A stretch of 64,000 bases of DNA from Anaerolineales bacterium. GTDB lineage: Bacteria; Chloroflexota; Anaerolineae; Anaerolineales; UBA11579. Each line of letters starts with the position of its first letter. The first letter of the stretch is position 1. Positions 52,758 to 61,269 of this stretch are shown piece by piece. Position numbers and translations under genes: made by a program. Below the pieces are notes generated by a model. That model was not told the DNA's origin. It ran no database searches and worked only from the letters and a program-made list of their open reading frames with translations. The stretch spans positions 84,534 through 148,533 of the forward strand of contig JAHCIH010000003.1 of assembly GCA_026129335.1 (NCBI GenBank). The letters are read 5' to 3'.

Positions 52758-54413
52758 ATCATCGCGTTCAGTCTGGACCGGGTGACGGTTTCCTATAATG
52801 CCACGCCGGTCTTTCAGAATCTTTCCTGGGAAATCCATAACGATCGCTGCGTGGGCCTGGTCGGCCCCAACGGCGCGGGCAAGAGCAGCCTGCTCAAGCT
52901 GATCAGCGGAGAGCTGACCACCGAGAGCGGCTTCGCCAACCCGCGCGGCGCGCCCAGCATCGGCTACCTGCACCAGGAGCCGCAGCTGGACCCCGGGCGC
53001 ACGGTGATCGCCGAGGCGCTGACCGCCTCGGCGCGCCTGCCGGAACTGCAGGCGCGCCTGGCCAAAGTTGAAGCTGAGATGGGCCAGCCGGAGGTCTATT
53101 CGAACGAGAACAAGCTGGCCCGCAAAATCGAGGAGCAGGCCCAGCTGTTGGACGAGTTCACCCGCATCGGCGGGCCGGGCTACGCCGGCCAGGTGCGCGC
53201 CACGCTGCTCAGCCTCGGCTTCGAGGAGCACGAGCTGGACCTGCCGGTCAGCGCGCTGAGCGGTGGGCAGAAGAAGCTGGTCGGCCTGGCCAAGCTGCTG
53301 GTCACCAAGCCTGACCTGCTGCTGCTCGACGAGCCGGACAACCACCTGGACATGGCCGGCAAAGAGTTCCTCGAGAAATACATCCGCAACTATCCGGGCG
53401 GGGTGGTCATCGTCTCGCACGACCGCTACCTGCTCGATCTGGTGGCCGACGAGATCGCCGATCTGGAAGAGGGTCGCATCACTGTCTATCCCGGCAACTA
53501 CTCGGAATACGCCGCCGAAAAAGAAACCCGCCGCATGCACCAACAGCATCATTTCGATGTGCAGCAGCGCGAAGTCCAGCGCTTGGAAATGTCCGCCAAA
53601 CGCATGCTGCACTGGGGACGCTCTCACGAGAACGAGAAGCTCATCCGCCGCGCCAAATCGATGATGAAGCGGATTGAAAAGATGGAGAAGGTTGAAAAGC
53701 CGACCGCCGAGCGGAAGGATATGGGCCTGCAGCTCAGCGGCTGGCGCGGCAGCAACAAAGTGCTGGAGATCAGCGGGCTGCGCAAGGCCTTCGATATCCC
53801 CGGCGAAGAAGTCCGCAATGAAGTGCTTGCCGGCATTGATTTGACCCTATGGCACGGTGAGCGCGTTGGCCTGGTGGGGCCCAACGGCGCGGGCAAGTCG
53901 CTGGTCTTCCGCCTGCTGCTCGGCCGCGAGCAGCCCGACGCGGGCGAGATCAAGCTGGGGCCAAGCATCCAGCACGCCTATTACTCGCAGGAGCACGAAA
54001 CGCTGGACGACTCCGCCTCGCTGCTGAGCACCGTGCGACGGGCCGGCAACCTCAACGAACCCAACGCAGTCAACCTGCTGGCCCGCTTCCTCTACGGCTA
54101 CCAGCAGCTACACAACCGCGTGGATACGCTCTCCGGCGGCGAGCGCAGCCGCCTGCAATTGCTGCTGATCATGCTCAGCGGAGCCAACTTCCTACTGCTC
54201 GACGAGCCAACCAACAACCTGGACATCCGCTCGGCGGAAGTGCTGGAAGACGTGCTGGCCGACTTCGAAGGCAGCGTGCTGATGATCTCGCACGACCGTT
54301 ACTTCCTCGACCGTGTCGCCGGCCGCATCGTCGAATTGCAGGATGGGAAGTTGGTGGAGTACCCGGGCGGCTACAGCGACTACCAGGCCGCCAAGGCCCG
54401 CCTGGCTGCTTAG
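52758..54413 (+). CDS. ABC-F family ATPase
   Basis: Two ABC domains with no membrane region: GPNGAGKSSL, SALSGGQKKL, LLLLDEPDNHLD; linker with charged coiled-coil (KKETRRMHQQHH...MMKRIEKMEKVEK); GPNGAGKSLV, DTLSGGERSRL, LLLDEPTNNLD. ABC-F proteins act on the ribosome. The first standard start is GTG 52782, but that cuts the first beta-strand. In frame upstream, ATC-ATC-GCG (52758) encodes IIAFSLDRVTVSY and has AGGAG nine bases before it, so an AUC start is proposed; the stop of the previous gene is directly upstream. Confidence 0.92.
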   Translation: MIAFSLDRVTVSYNATPVFQNLSWEIHNDRCVGLVGPNGAGKSSLLKLISGELTTESGFANPRGAPSIGYLHQEPQLDPGRTVIAEALTASARLPELQARLAKVEAEMGQPEVYSNENKLARKIEEQAQLLDEFTRIGGPGYAGQVRATLLSLGFEEHELDLPVSALSGGQKKLVGLAKLLVTKPDLLLLDEPDNHLDMAGKEFLEKYIRNYPGGVVIVSHDRYLLDLVADEIADLEEGRITVYPGNYSEYAAEKETRRMHQQHHFDVQQREVQRLEMSAKRMLHWGRSHENEKLIRRAKSMMKRIEKMEKVEKPTAERKDMGLQLSGWRGSNKVLEISGLRKAFDIPGEEVRNEVLAGIDLTLWHGERVGLVGPNGAGKSLVFRLLLGREQPDAGEIKLGPSIQHAYYSQEHETLDDSASLLSTVRRAGNLNEPNAVNLLARFLYGYQQLHNRVDTLSGGERSRLQLLLIMLSGANFLLLDEPTNNLDIRSAEVLEDVLADFEGSVLMISHDRYFLDRVAGRIVELQDGKLVEYPGGYSDYQAAKARLAA

Positions 54414-56218
54414 AGCTTTTCGGGGGAAGGGGTTCCGGCCGTCTGCCGGCCCATGTGGGCGAACGCCTTAATTTCAGGCCAGATGAAGGGCAGGGTGATG
54501 CCCAGGCCCAGCAGCATGCCAGCCAGCGCGATCAGCCAATCCGGGCCTGGCGCAAAGCGCATCAGAGCGAACAGGGCCAGCCCGCCCAGCGCGGTAGCCA
54601 GCGCTACACGCAGCAGCGTGTCTCGGCTGGCGAGCAGCCCCGGGTAGCCGCCCCGCGAAAGCAGCCACAGCAGCAGCAGCGCCTCTGAGGTGAAGGCCAG
54701 CGTGCCGGCGAGGGCGATGCCGCCGGCGCCCATTAGCCCGGTCAGCCACACGGCCAGCAGGATGAACACGACCGCGTTCAAGGCGGCCGCCCACATCGGC
54801 GTTTTGGCGTTCTGTGTGGCGTAGAAGGAGCGCGCCGCGATCTCAAGCAGCGAGTGCCCGGTGAGCCCGGCCAGGTACAGCCGGGTGACCCAAACTACCA
54901 GGTCCACCTCGGCGGGGCTGAACGCCGGGAAGGCGCGCGTCACCACCGGCGGCAGGCCGATGGCCAGCAGCACCGCGGCGGGCATGGTGAAGGCCAGCAA
55001 GGCGCGCACCGCGCCGTTGATCGTTTGGCTGAACTTTTCGCCCAGTCCCAGGCTGAAATATTCCGAGATGCTTGGCAGCAAAGCGATGGCCACCGCAGTG
55101 CCCAGCAGCGTTTCGGGCACCTGCATGATGAACCAGCCCAGGTTCAGCGCCGTGATCGAGCCCTCGGGTAGCGGGGATGCCAGGCTGTCGCGGGCCACGA
55201 AATAGATGTGGATGAACAGCATGGTCAGCACGCGCGGCCCCATCAGCCGCACCACTTTGCGCACGCCGGGGTCTCGCAGGCCCAGTATCGGTTGCCAGCG
55301 GAAGCCGTAGCGCAGCAGCCCGGGTACCTGGATGCCCAGGTGCAGCAGCGCGCCGAGGATCACGCCATAGACCAGGCCGTGGATGCCCATGTCGAAGTGC
55401 GGCAGGGTCAGCTCACCCAGCTGGTAGCCGCTGCTCGGCGAGAGGACCAGCGCGCCGAATATCTGGCCCACGTTGTACAGCGCCGGGGCCAGGGCGGGCA
55501 GCAGGAAGTGCTGGTTGGCCTGCAGCGCGGCCATTGCCAAACCGCTGATCGAGAAGATCAGGATGGCGACCAGGTCCAGGCGCATCAGGTCCACGGCCAA
55601 CGCCTGCTGCTCGGCGGGGAAGCCGGGAGCGATGACCACCTCGATCAACCAGGGAGCCAGGACGACGATGACGATGGAGAGCAGCGCGGTGACGATGAAG
55701 GCCAGGTTGAGCACGCGCACGAACAGGTCCCAGGTGTCCTTGCGGCCGCGTTTCTCCAGGTAGTCGGAGAGCACAGGGATCAGCGCCACGCCGAGCGCGC
55801 CGCCGGAGATCAGCGCCGAGAGCAGATCGGGGATGTTGTTGGCCACGTTGAACACGTCCAGCTCATAGCCCAGGCCGAACTGGTTGTTGACGATCAACTG
55901 GCGGGCAAAAGCGAGGATCTTGTCCACACCGAAGAAGAAAGCGATCAGCAGCGTGGAGCGGGCGAAATGCGAGAGGCGGGGGGGCTTTTGGGTAGCGATG
56001 GCCGATTTTATCAGGGGGATTGCTGATTTGTCGATTGCTACTTGAAAGCGTTTATGGTGCTCCGGGAAACCAGGAGCACCTGCCAGCAGGGGTAGGGGCG
56101 TAGCCCTGTCCTGAGCGAAGCGAAGGGATGCTACGCCCCTATGTGATCGTGGCAGAGCCCCGAGGCGCGATGTTGTAGCGCACGGTCGTGCGCCCCTTAC
56201 TTTGCAATCAATTGACAA
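54410..56218 (-). CDS. murJ: Lipid II flippase MurJ (start uncertain)
   Basis: MVF-type flippase for peptidoglycan precursors. About fourteen helices; conserved N-terminal part RSTLLIAFFFGVDKILAFARQLIVNNQFGLGYELDVFNVANNIPDLLSALISGGALGVALIPVLS. The conserved domain starts near 55990. The only ATG/GTG/TTG start in frame before it is TTG 56218, which would add about 68 residues that read through a REP-like element. CTG 56014 would give a typical 534 aa. The stop overlaps the last codon of the convergent ABC-F gene by 4 bases. Confidence 0.93.
   Translation of the reverse strand: MSIDCKVRGARPCATTSRLGALPRSHRGVASLRFAQDRATPLPLLAGAPGFPEHHKRFQVAIDKSAIPLIKSAIATQKPPRLSHFARSTLLIAFFFGVDKILAFARQLIVNNQFGLGYELDVFNVANNIPDLLSALISGGALGVALIPVLSDYLEKRGRKDTWDLFVRVLNLAFIVTALLSIVIVVLAPWLIEVVIAPGFPAEQQALAVDLMRLDLVAILIFSISGLAMAALQANQHFLLPALAPALYNVGQIFGALVLSPSSGYQLGELTLPHFDMGIHGLVYGVILGALLHLGIQVPGLLRYGFRWQPILGLRDPGVRKVVRLMGPRVLTMLFIHIYFVARDSLASPLPEGSITALNLGWFIMQVPETLLGTAVAIALLPSISEYFSLGLGEKFSQTINGAVRALLAFTMPAAVLLAIGLPPVVTRAFPAFSPAEVDLVVWVTRLYLAGLTGHSLLEIAARSFYATQNAKTPMWAAALNAVVFILLAVWLTGLMGAGGIALAGTLAFTSEALLLLWLLSRGGYPGLLASRDTLLRVALATALGGLALFALMRFAPGPDWLIALAGMLLGLGITLPFIWPEIKAFAHMGRQTAGTPSPEKL
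56092..56139. repeat. REP-like palindromic element, intergenic copy B
   Basis: 48 bases from GTAGGGGCGT to ACGCCCC, with the core TGTCCTGAGCGAAGCGAAGG identical to copy A at 40879-40926. The ten-base outer stem GGGGCGTAGC/GCTACGCCCC is perfect. A separate 8-bp hairpin (GGTGCTCC/GGAGCACC) lies just upstream. Confidence 0.85.
56178..56193. repeat. GCGCACG-gt-CGTGCGC palindrome
   Basis: 7-bp perfect arms, with outer sequence GTAG...CCCCTTAC related to the GTAGGGGCG family but degenerate. Confidence 0.5.
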
Positions 56219-56240
56219 CGCCCCTCACTTGCTATACACT
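56212..56240 (+). promoter_or_regulatory. Sigma70-type promoter for the ABC exporter operon
   Basis: TTGACA (56212-56217), 17-base spacer, TACACT (56235-56240). The roughly 130-base leader contains short hairpins (CTGCC/GGCAG, CCGCC/GGCG, TCACC/GGTGA) before the start codon. The -35 box coincides with the proposed TTG start of the divergent murJ. Confidence 0.7.
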
Positions 56241-56377
56241 AGCCAGCGTCGGTTCTGCCCTCGCTGGCAGTCTTTGCGTCTGGCCCTCTATCCCCCAATC
56301 TAATCCGCCTTACGGCGAGTTCTTGTCGTTCACCTGTGCGGTGAGTTGTTTTCTCTTGCTTCGTCAAGGAGTTATTT

Positions 56378-58201
56378 TTGTCTGTACAACCTGGTTCTGA
56401 ATTTATGTCCCTGAAGCACGTGGGGGCGGAGAACGTGTGGAAGGGTATGTGGCGCCTGCTGGAAGGCCGCCGCCTGGCTTTCGTCGCCTCTGCCCTGGGC
56501 CTGGGCATTGCCGCGCTCAGCCGCTCGGCGGTGTTCTTGCTGCTGGGCTACTTTGTGGACGATGTGCTCTCCAGCCAGGACTTTGCTGCCCAGGCCCCCT
56601 GGGTAGCCCTCGGCTTTATTGGCCTGGCCGTGGTACAGGGCTTCTTCACCTACCTCAGTGGCAGTTTTGCCGGGCGCACCGGCGAAGTCGTTGCCGAGCG
56701 CCTGCGCAATTACCTCTACGACCACATCCAGCGCCTCAGCTTCAGCTTCCACGATCGCACCAAGACGGGTGAACTGATCCAAAAGGTTACCTCAGACGTG
56801 GATGCCGTGCGCCGCTTTATCGCGCAGGAGGCCATCCAGTTCGGCCGCATCATCACCCTCTTCCTGGCCAACTTTGGTGTGCTCTTCCTCATCGACAGCG
56901 GGCTGGCCTGGCTCTCGATCATCTGTGTGCCGGTGACCGTGTTGATGTCCTACTGGTTCTTCAAGCGCATCTCGGATGCCTATGAGAGTTTCCAGAACCA
57001 GGATGGCGTACTCTCCGCCGTGCTGCAGGAGAACCTCTCCGGCGTGCGCGTGGTCAAGGCCTTCGCCCGCCAGGAATACGAGCGCGACAAGTTCGAGAAG
57101 GAAAACCTCGAGAAGTATGTGCGCGGGCGCAAGCTGCTCATCTGGCACTCGGCTTTCTGGCCGCTCTCCGACATCATCACCGGCGCGCAAATGCTCTTTG
57201 GCTACTACATCGCCGCCCGCATGACCATCGCCGGCCAGATCTCGTCCGGCGACTTCCTGGCCTACATCACCATCCTGGTTTGGCTGATCTGGCCCATCCG
57301 CAACCTGGGCCGTGTGATCGTGGAGATGTCCCGCGGCCTGGTGTCTTTCGACCGGGTCAGCCGCATCATCCGCGAGCAGCGCGAGCCGCTGGACGAGGGC
57401 GAAGCCGCCCGGCTGCCACGGCTGCGCGGCGAGCTGGTTTTCGAGAACGTCGGCTTCGAATATGAGCCGGATTTGCCCGTGCTGCACGGCATCAGCTTCC
57501 GCGCCGCGCCGGGCCAAACGGTGGCGCTGCTCGGCTCCACCGGCTCGGGCAAAACCAGCCTGGTCAGCCTGCTGCCGCGCTTCTACGACTACACCTCCGG
57601 CCGCATCTTGCTGGACGGCGTGGAGTTGAAGCAGTATCCGCGCCAATACCTGCGCGAGCAGATTGGCATCGTGCTGCAGGAGCCCTTCTTGTTCTCACGT
57701 ACCATCCGCGAGAACCTGCGCTACAGCGTGGGCCGCGAAGTGAGCGACGCCGAGACCGAAGCCGCGGCGGCTTCAGCCGCGGTGCACGACGTGGTGCTGG
57801 GTTTCCCCAAGGGTTACGACACCATCGTCGGCGAGAAAGGCGTCACGCTTTCCGGCGGGCAGAAGCAGCGCCTCACCCTGGCGCGCACGCTGCTCAAGGA
57901 TCCCAGCATCCTGATCCTGGATGACTCGACCTCTTCGGTGGATACCGAGACCGAGGCGGCCATCCGCAGCGCGCTGAAGCGCCAACTGGGCGGGCGCACC
58001 ACCTTCATCATCGCCCACCGCATCCAGAGTGTGATGTCCGCCGACCTGATCCTGGTCTTCGACCAGGGCCGCCTGGTGCAGCGGGGGACGCACGCCGAAC
58101 TGCTCGCCCAGGAAGGCATCTACCGCCAGGTCTTCGACATCCAGACCCAGATCGAGTACGAGGTGCAGCGCGAAGTGGCCTCGGCCGGCAATGGCAAATA
58201 G
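56378..58201 (+). CDS. Heterodimeric ABC exporter, half with degenerate ATPase site
   Basis: 607 aa from TTG 56378, supported by AAGGAG six bases upstream. Six-helix exporter domain, then an ATPase domain with GSTGSGKTS, VTLSGGQKQRL and ILILDDSTSSVD. The residue after Walker B is Asp instead of the catalytic Glu, as in the non-hydrolysing site of TM287/288- or BmrCD-type heterodimers. Partner follows after 8 bases. Substrate unknown; lipid or drug export is typical. Confidence 0.93.
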   Translation: MSVQPGSEFMSLKHVGAENVWKGMWRLLEGRRLAFVASALGLGIAALSRSAVFLLLGYFVDDVLSSQDFAAQAPWVALGFIGLAVVQGFFTYLSGSFAGRTGEVVAERLRNYLYDHIQRLSFSFHDRTKTGELIQKVTSDVDAVRRFIAQEAIQFGRIITLFLANFGVLFLIDSGLAWLSIICVPVTVLMSYWFFKRISDAYESFQNQDGVLSAVLQENLSGVRVVKAFARQEYERDKFEKENLEKYVRGRKLLIWHSAFWPLSDIITGAQMLFGYYIAARMTIAGQISSGDFLAYITILVWLIWPIRNLGRVIVEMSRGLVSFDRVSRIIREQREPLDEGEAARLPRLRGELVFENVGFEYEPDLPVLHGISFRAAPGQTVALLGSTGSGKTSLVSLLPRFYDYTSGRILLDGVELKQYPRQYLREQIGIVLQEPFLFSRTIRENLRYSVGREVSDAETEAAAASAAVHDVVLGFPKGYDTIVGEKGVTLSGGQKQRLTLARTLLKDPSILILDDSTSSVDTETEAAIRSALKRQLGGRTTFIIAHRIQSVMSADLILVFDQGRLVQRGTHAELLAQEGIYRQVFDIQTQIEYEVQREVASAGNGK

Positions 58202-58209
58202 GAACGAAT

Positions 58210-60045
58210 ATGGAAGACTTTACTGAATTTCAAGAAGAAGAATTTTCCGGCCAGCTGAACAGCCAGATCATTCGCCGCATCCTGGCTCAGTTGAAACCGC
58301 ACTGGGTCTGGGCGTTGGGCTTCCTGGTCATGATCAGCATCGTCTCCTTGTTGGATTCGTATTTCACCTATCTCAACAAGGAGATCATCGACCGCGGCGT
58401 GGCGGTGGGCGACCTGGCCGAGGTGGCCCGCATCATGGTGCCCTACGGGCTGCTCATGCTGCTGCAGGCTGCTGCGGTCTTCGGCTTCATCTACCTCACC
58501 GGCGTGCTGGGCGAAAAGGTGCGCTACGACCTGCGCAAGAAGATGTTCAACCACTTGCAGCGCCTTTCGCTCTCGTACTACAACCGCACGCCGGTGGGCT
58601 GGATCATCTCGCGGGTCAATTCCGATTCGGACCGCGTGGCCGAGCTGGTCACCTGGGGCTTGCTGGACGTGACCTGGGGCGTGACCAACATCCTCACCGC
58701 GGTGGTCTTCATGGCGCTGATCAACTGGCGTCTGACCATCCTGGTGGGCCTGACCGTGCCCATCCTCATCGTGGTCGCCTCCTGGTTCCAGAAGAAGATC
58801 ATCAAGGAATACCGCGAGGTGCGCAAAATCAATTCGCGCATCACCGGCGCCTACAACGAGAACATCACCGGCGTGCGCGTGACCAAGTCGCTGGGCCGCG
58901 AAGAGGCCAACCTGCGCGAGTTCGGCGGGCTGACCAGCGAGATGCACCGCGCCGGCTTCCGCGCCGCCTGGCTTTCGGCGCTGTTTTTGCCGGTGGTGCA
59001 GCTGATCAGCTCCTTCGGCCTGGGTGCGGTGATCTGGTTCGGCGGCCTGCAGGTGCAGATCGGCGGCATGACCATTGGTGGCATCTCCGCTTTCGTCACC
59101 TACATCACGCTGATGCTCTTCCCGGTGCAGGAGATGGCGCGCGTCTTCGCTGAGATGCAGCAGGCGGTCGCCTCTGCCGAGCGCATCTTCTCGCTGTTGG
59201 ATGCCAATCCCACGGTGGTTGACCGCCCGGGCGCACGCGACCCGGGCACGCTGGCGGGTGACATCCGCTTTGAGAACGTCACGTTTGCCTACGACGACGC
59301 GCCGGAAGAGGAAGTGCTGAGCGACTTCGACCTGCATGTCAAACAGGGTGAGACCATCGCCTTGGTCGGCCCCACCGGCGGCGGCAAGAGCACCATCGTC
59401 AACCTGGTGTGCCGTTTCTATGAGCCGACCCGCGGTCGGGTGCTCATCGGCGATGTGGACTACACCGAGTACACGCTGCACGGCATCCAGTCGCGCGTCG
59501 GCGTGGTGCTGCAGACGCCGCACCTCTTCTCCGGCAGCGTACGCGAGAACATCTGCTATGGCCGCCTGGACGCCAGCGACGCCGAGGTGGAGCAGGCTGC
59601 CAAACTGGCCGGGGCGCACGACTTCATCGCCAACCTGGACAAGGGCTACGAGGCCGAAGTGGGCGAAGGCGGCAACCTGCTTTCTCTGGGCCAGAAGCAG
59701 CTGATCAGCCTGGCCCGCGCCGTGCTGGCCGACCCGGAGATCTTCGTGATGGACGAAGCGACCAGCTCGGTGGACACACTGACCGAGGCGCTGATCCAGA
59801 AGGGCATGGAAACGATGATGAAAGGCCGCACCAGCTTCATCATCGCCCACCGCCTTTCGACCATCCGCCGCGCCGACCGCATCCTGGTTATCGAGAAGGG
59901 CCGCATCGCCGAGAGCGGCAGCCACGCCGAGCTGCTCCGCCAGCGCGGCCACTACTACAACTTGTACACGCAGCAGTTCCGCGAGGAGCTGACCCGCGAG
60001 CAGGATCCCTTCCTGGCTGGCAGGGTCGCCCCAGCAGAGGGGTAG
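58210..60045 (+). CDS. Heterodimeric ABC exporter, half with catalytic Glu
   Basis: 611 aa. Exporter membrane domain (VRYDLRKKMFNHLQRLSLSYYNRTPVGWIISRVNSDSDRVAEL), then GPTGGGKST (Walker A), IFVMDEATSSVD with the catalytic Glu, and an altered signature motif LLSLGQKQL. The altered signature here and the missing Glu in the partner belong to the same composite site, consistent with one active and one degenerate ATP site. Confidence 0.93.
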   Translation: MEDFTEFQEEEFSGQLNSQIIRRILAQLKPHWVWALGFLVMISIVSLLDSYFTYLNKEIIDRGVAVGDLAEVARIMVPYGLLMLLQAAAVFGFIYLTGVLGEKVRYDLRKKMFNHLQRLSLSYYNRTPVGWIISRVNSDSDRVAELVTWGLLDVTWGVTNILTAVVFMALINWRLTILVGLTVPILIVVASWFQKKIIKEYREVRKINSRITGAYNENITGVRVTKSLGREEANLREFGGLTSEMHRAGFRAAWLSALFLPVVQLISSFGLGAVIWFGGLQVQIGGMTIGGISAFVTYITLMLFPVQEMARVFAEMQQAVASAERIFSLLDANPTVVDRPGARDPGTLAGDIRFENVTFAYDDAPEEEVLSDFDLHVKQGETIALVGPTGGGKSTIVNLVCRFYEPTRGRVLIGDVDYTEYTLHGIQSRVGVVLQTPHLFSGSVRENICYGRLDASDAEVEQAAKLAGAHDFIANLDKGYEAEVGEGGNLLSLGQKQLISLARAVLADPEIFVMDEATSSVDTLTEALIQKGMETMMKGRTSFIIAHRLSTIRRADRILVIEKGRIAESGSHAELLRQRGHYYNLYTQQFREELTREQDPFLAGRVAPAEG

Positions 60046-60049
60046 TCTT

Positions 60050-60166
60050 CGTCATTGCGAGGAGTGGAGGCGGCGCAGCCGCTGAAACGACGAAGCAATC
60101 TACGGTAGCTGCGTTTTTCAGATTGCTTCGTCGGGCCTGGCTTCGCCGGCCCTCCTCGCAATGACG
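60050..60166. repeat. 117-bp nested inverted repeat (GTCATTGCGAGGAG family)
   Basis: Outer arms CGTCATTGCGAGGAG (60050-60064) and CTCCTCGCAATGACG (60152-60166); inner arms CGACGAAGCAATCT (60088-60101) and AGATTGCTTCGTCG (60120-60133). Perfect in both pairs. No coding sequence. Lies between the exporter operon and the LCP gene. Confidence 0.85.
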
Positions 60167-60192
60167 ATCGATGGGGCATAATCTCCCCGCTT

Positions 60193-61176
60193 ATGGATAA
60201 ATACGAAAGCTACATGGAGGACCCGCCGGAAGACACCCAGCCGGCGACGCCTCCGGAAGACCTCGCCGTCACCCAGCCGCGCCCTCCGGAGCTGGCGCCG
60301 GAGCCCGTGCCTCTGCCGCAGCCCCCGCTCGCCGCAGAACCGCAGCCGGCGCCGGTGGCCCAGCCGCCCCGGCGGCGCAAACGCGGCTGGGGCTGGCTGC
60401 TCTTGTTGGCTTTGCTGGTTTACCTGCTCTTCCCCATCCGCAGCAACGTGCTGCTGTTGGGCATCGACCGCACGCCCCAGGGCGCTGTGGGGCGCAGCGA
60501 CACGATCATGCTGCTCGGCATCCAGCCGCTTACCGGCCAGGTCAACATGCTTTCGATCCCCCGTGACCTGTGGGTGCCCATTCCAGGCCATGGCGAAAGC
60601 CGCATCAACTCGGCGCATGCCTGGGGCGAAACCGCCGCGCCTGGCGGCGGGCCGCGCCTGGCGGCGACCACGGTCAGCCGCAACCTGGGCGTGCATGTGG
60701 GCTACACGCTGCGCGTGCGCCTCGAAGGGTTCCCCGCGGTGATCGATGCGCTGGGCGGCGTGGAGATCGACCTCAGCCAGCCGACCGCCGGCTACCCATC
60801 GGGCCGCCACCAACTGAACGGCACACAGGCCCTGGCCTTTGTGCGCAACCGTGACGGCGACGATTTCTTCCGTCAGGCGCAGGGCCAGCTGTTCGTCGTC
60901 TCCCTGGCGAAGAAACTGCTCAATCCGCTCAGTTGGCCGCGTATCCCGGGCATGCTGCTGGCCCTCTCGCAAGCCGTGGACACCAACATCCCCTTCTGGG
61001 CCTGGCCGCGGCTGGGCTTTGCCATGGCACGGGCTGTGCTCTTCGACGGCATCCACGCCGTGGTGCTACCGCGCACCGCGGTCACTCCCTGGGTGACCGC
61101 GCAGGGCGCGCAGGTGCTGCTGCCCAATTGGGATGTGATCCTGCCTGTGGTGCGTGAGATGTATGGGATTTGGTAA
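60193..61176 (+). CDS. LytR-CpsA-Psr family protein
   Basis: 327 aa. A Pro/Glu-rich cytoplasmic N-terminus of about 60 residues ending in RRRKRGW, one membrane helix (WLLLLALLVYLLF), then the LCP domain: NVLLLGIDRTPQGAVGRSDTIMLLGI, NMLSIPRDLWVPIPGHGESRIN, ALGGVEIDL and ALAFVRNRDGDDFFRQ. The Arg and Asp residues that hold the polyprenyl pyrophosphate are present. Likely attaches glycopolymers to the cell wall or a related carrier. Confidence 0.92.
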   Translation: MDKYESYMEDPPEDTQPATPPEDLAVTQPRPPELAPEPVPLPQPPLAAEPQPAPVAQPPRRRKRGWGWLLLLALLVYLLFPIRSNVLLLGIDRTPQGAVGRSDTIMLLGIQPLTGQVNMLSIPRDLWVPIPGHGESRINSAHAWGETAAPGGGPRLAATTVSRNLGVHVGYTLRVRLEGFPAVIDALGGVEIDLSQPTAGYPSGRHQLNGTQALAFVRNRDGDDFFRQAQGQLFVVSLAKKLLNPLSWPRIPGMLLALSQAVDTNIPFWAWPRLGFAMARAVLFDGIHAVVLPRTAVTPWVTAQGAQVLLPNWDVILPVVREMYGIW

Positions 61177-61269
61177 TTAGTAAGCAAGCAATTGGAGTCG
61201 TTCTCTAATCGGGGATTACTATTTACCAGTTACCATAGTGGAAATCTTCACTATCTGCGGAGGGACTTT

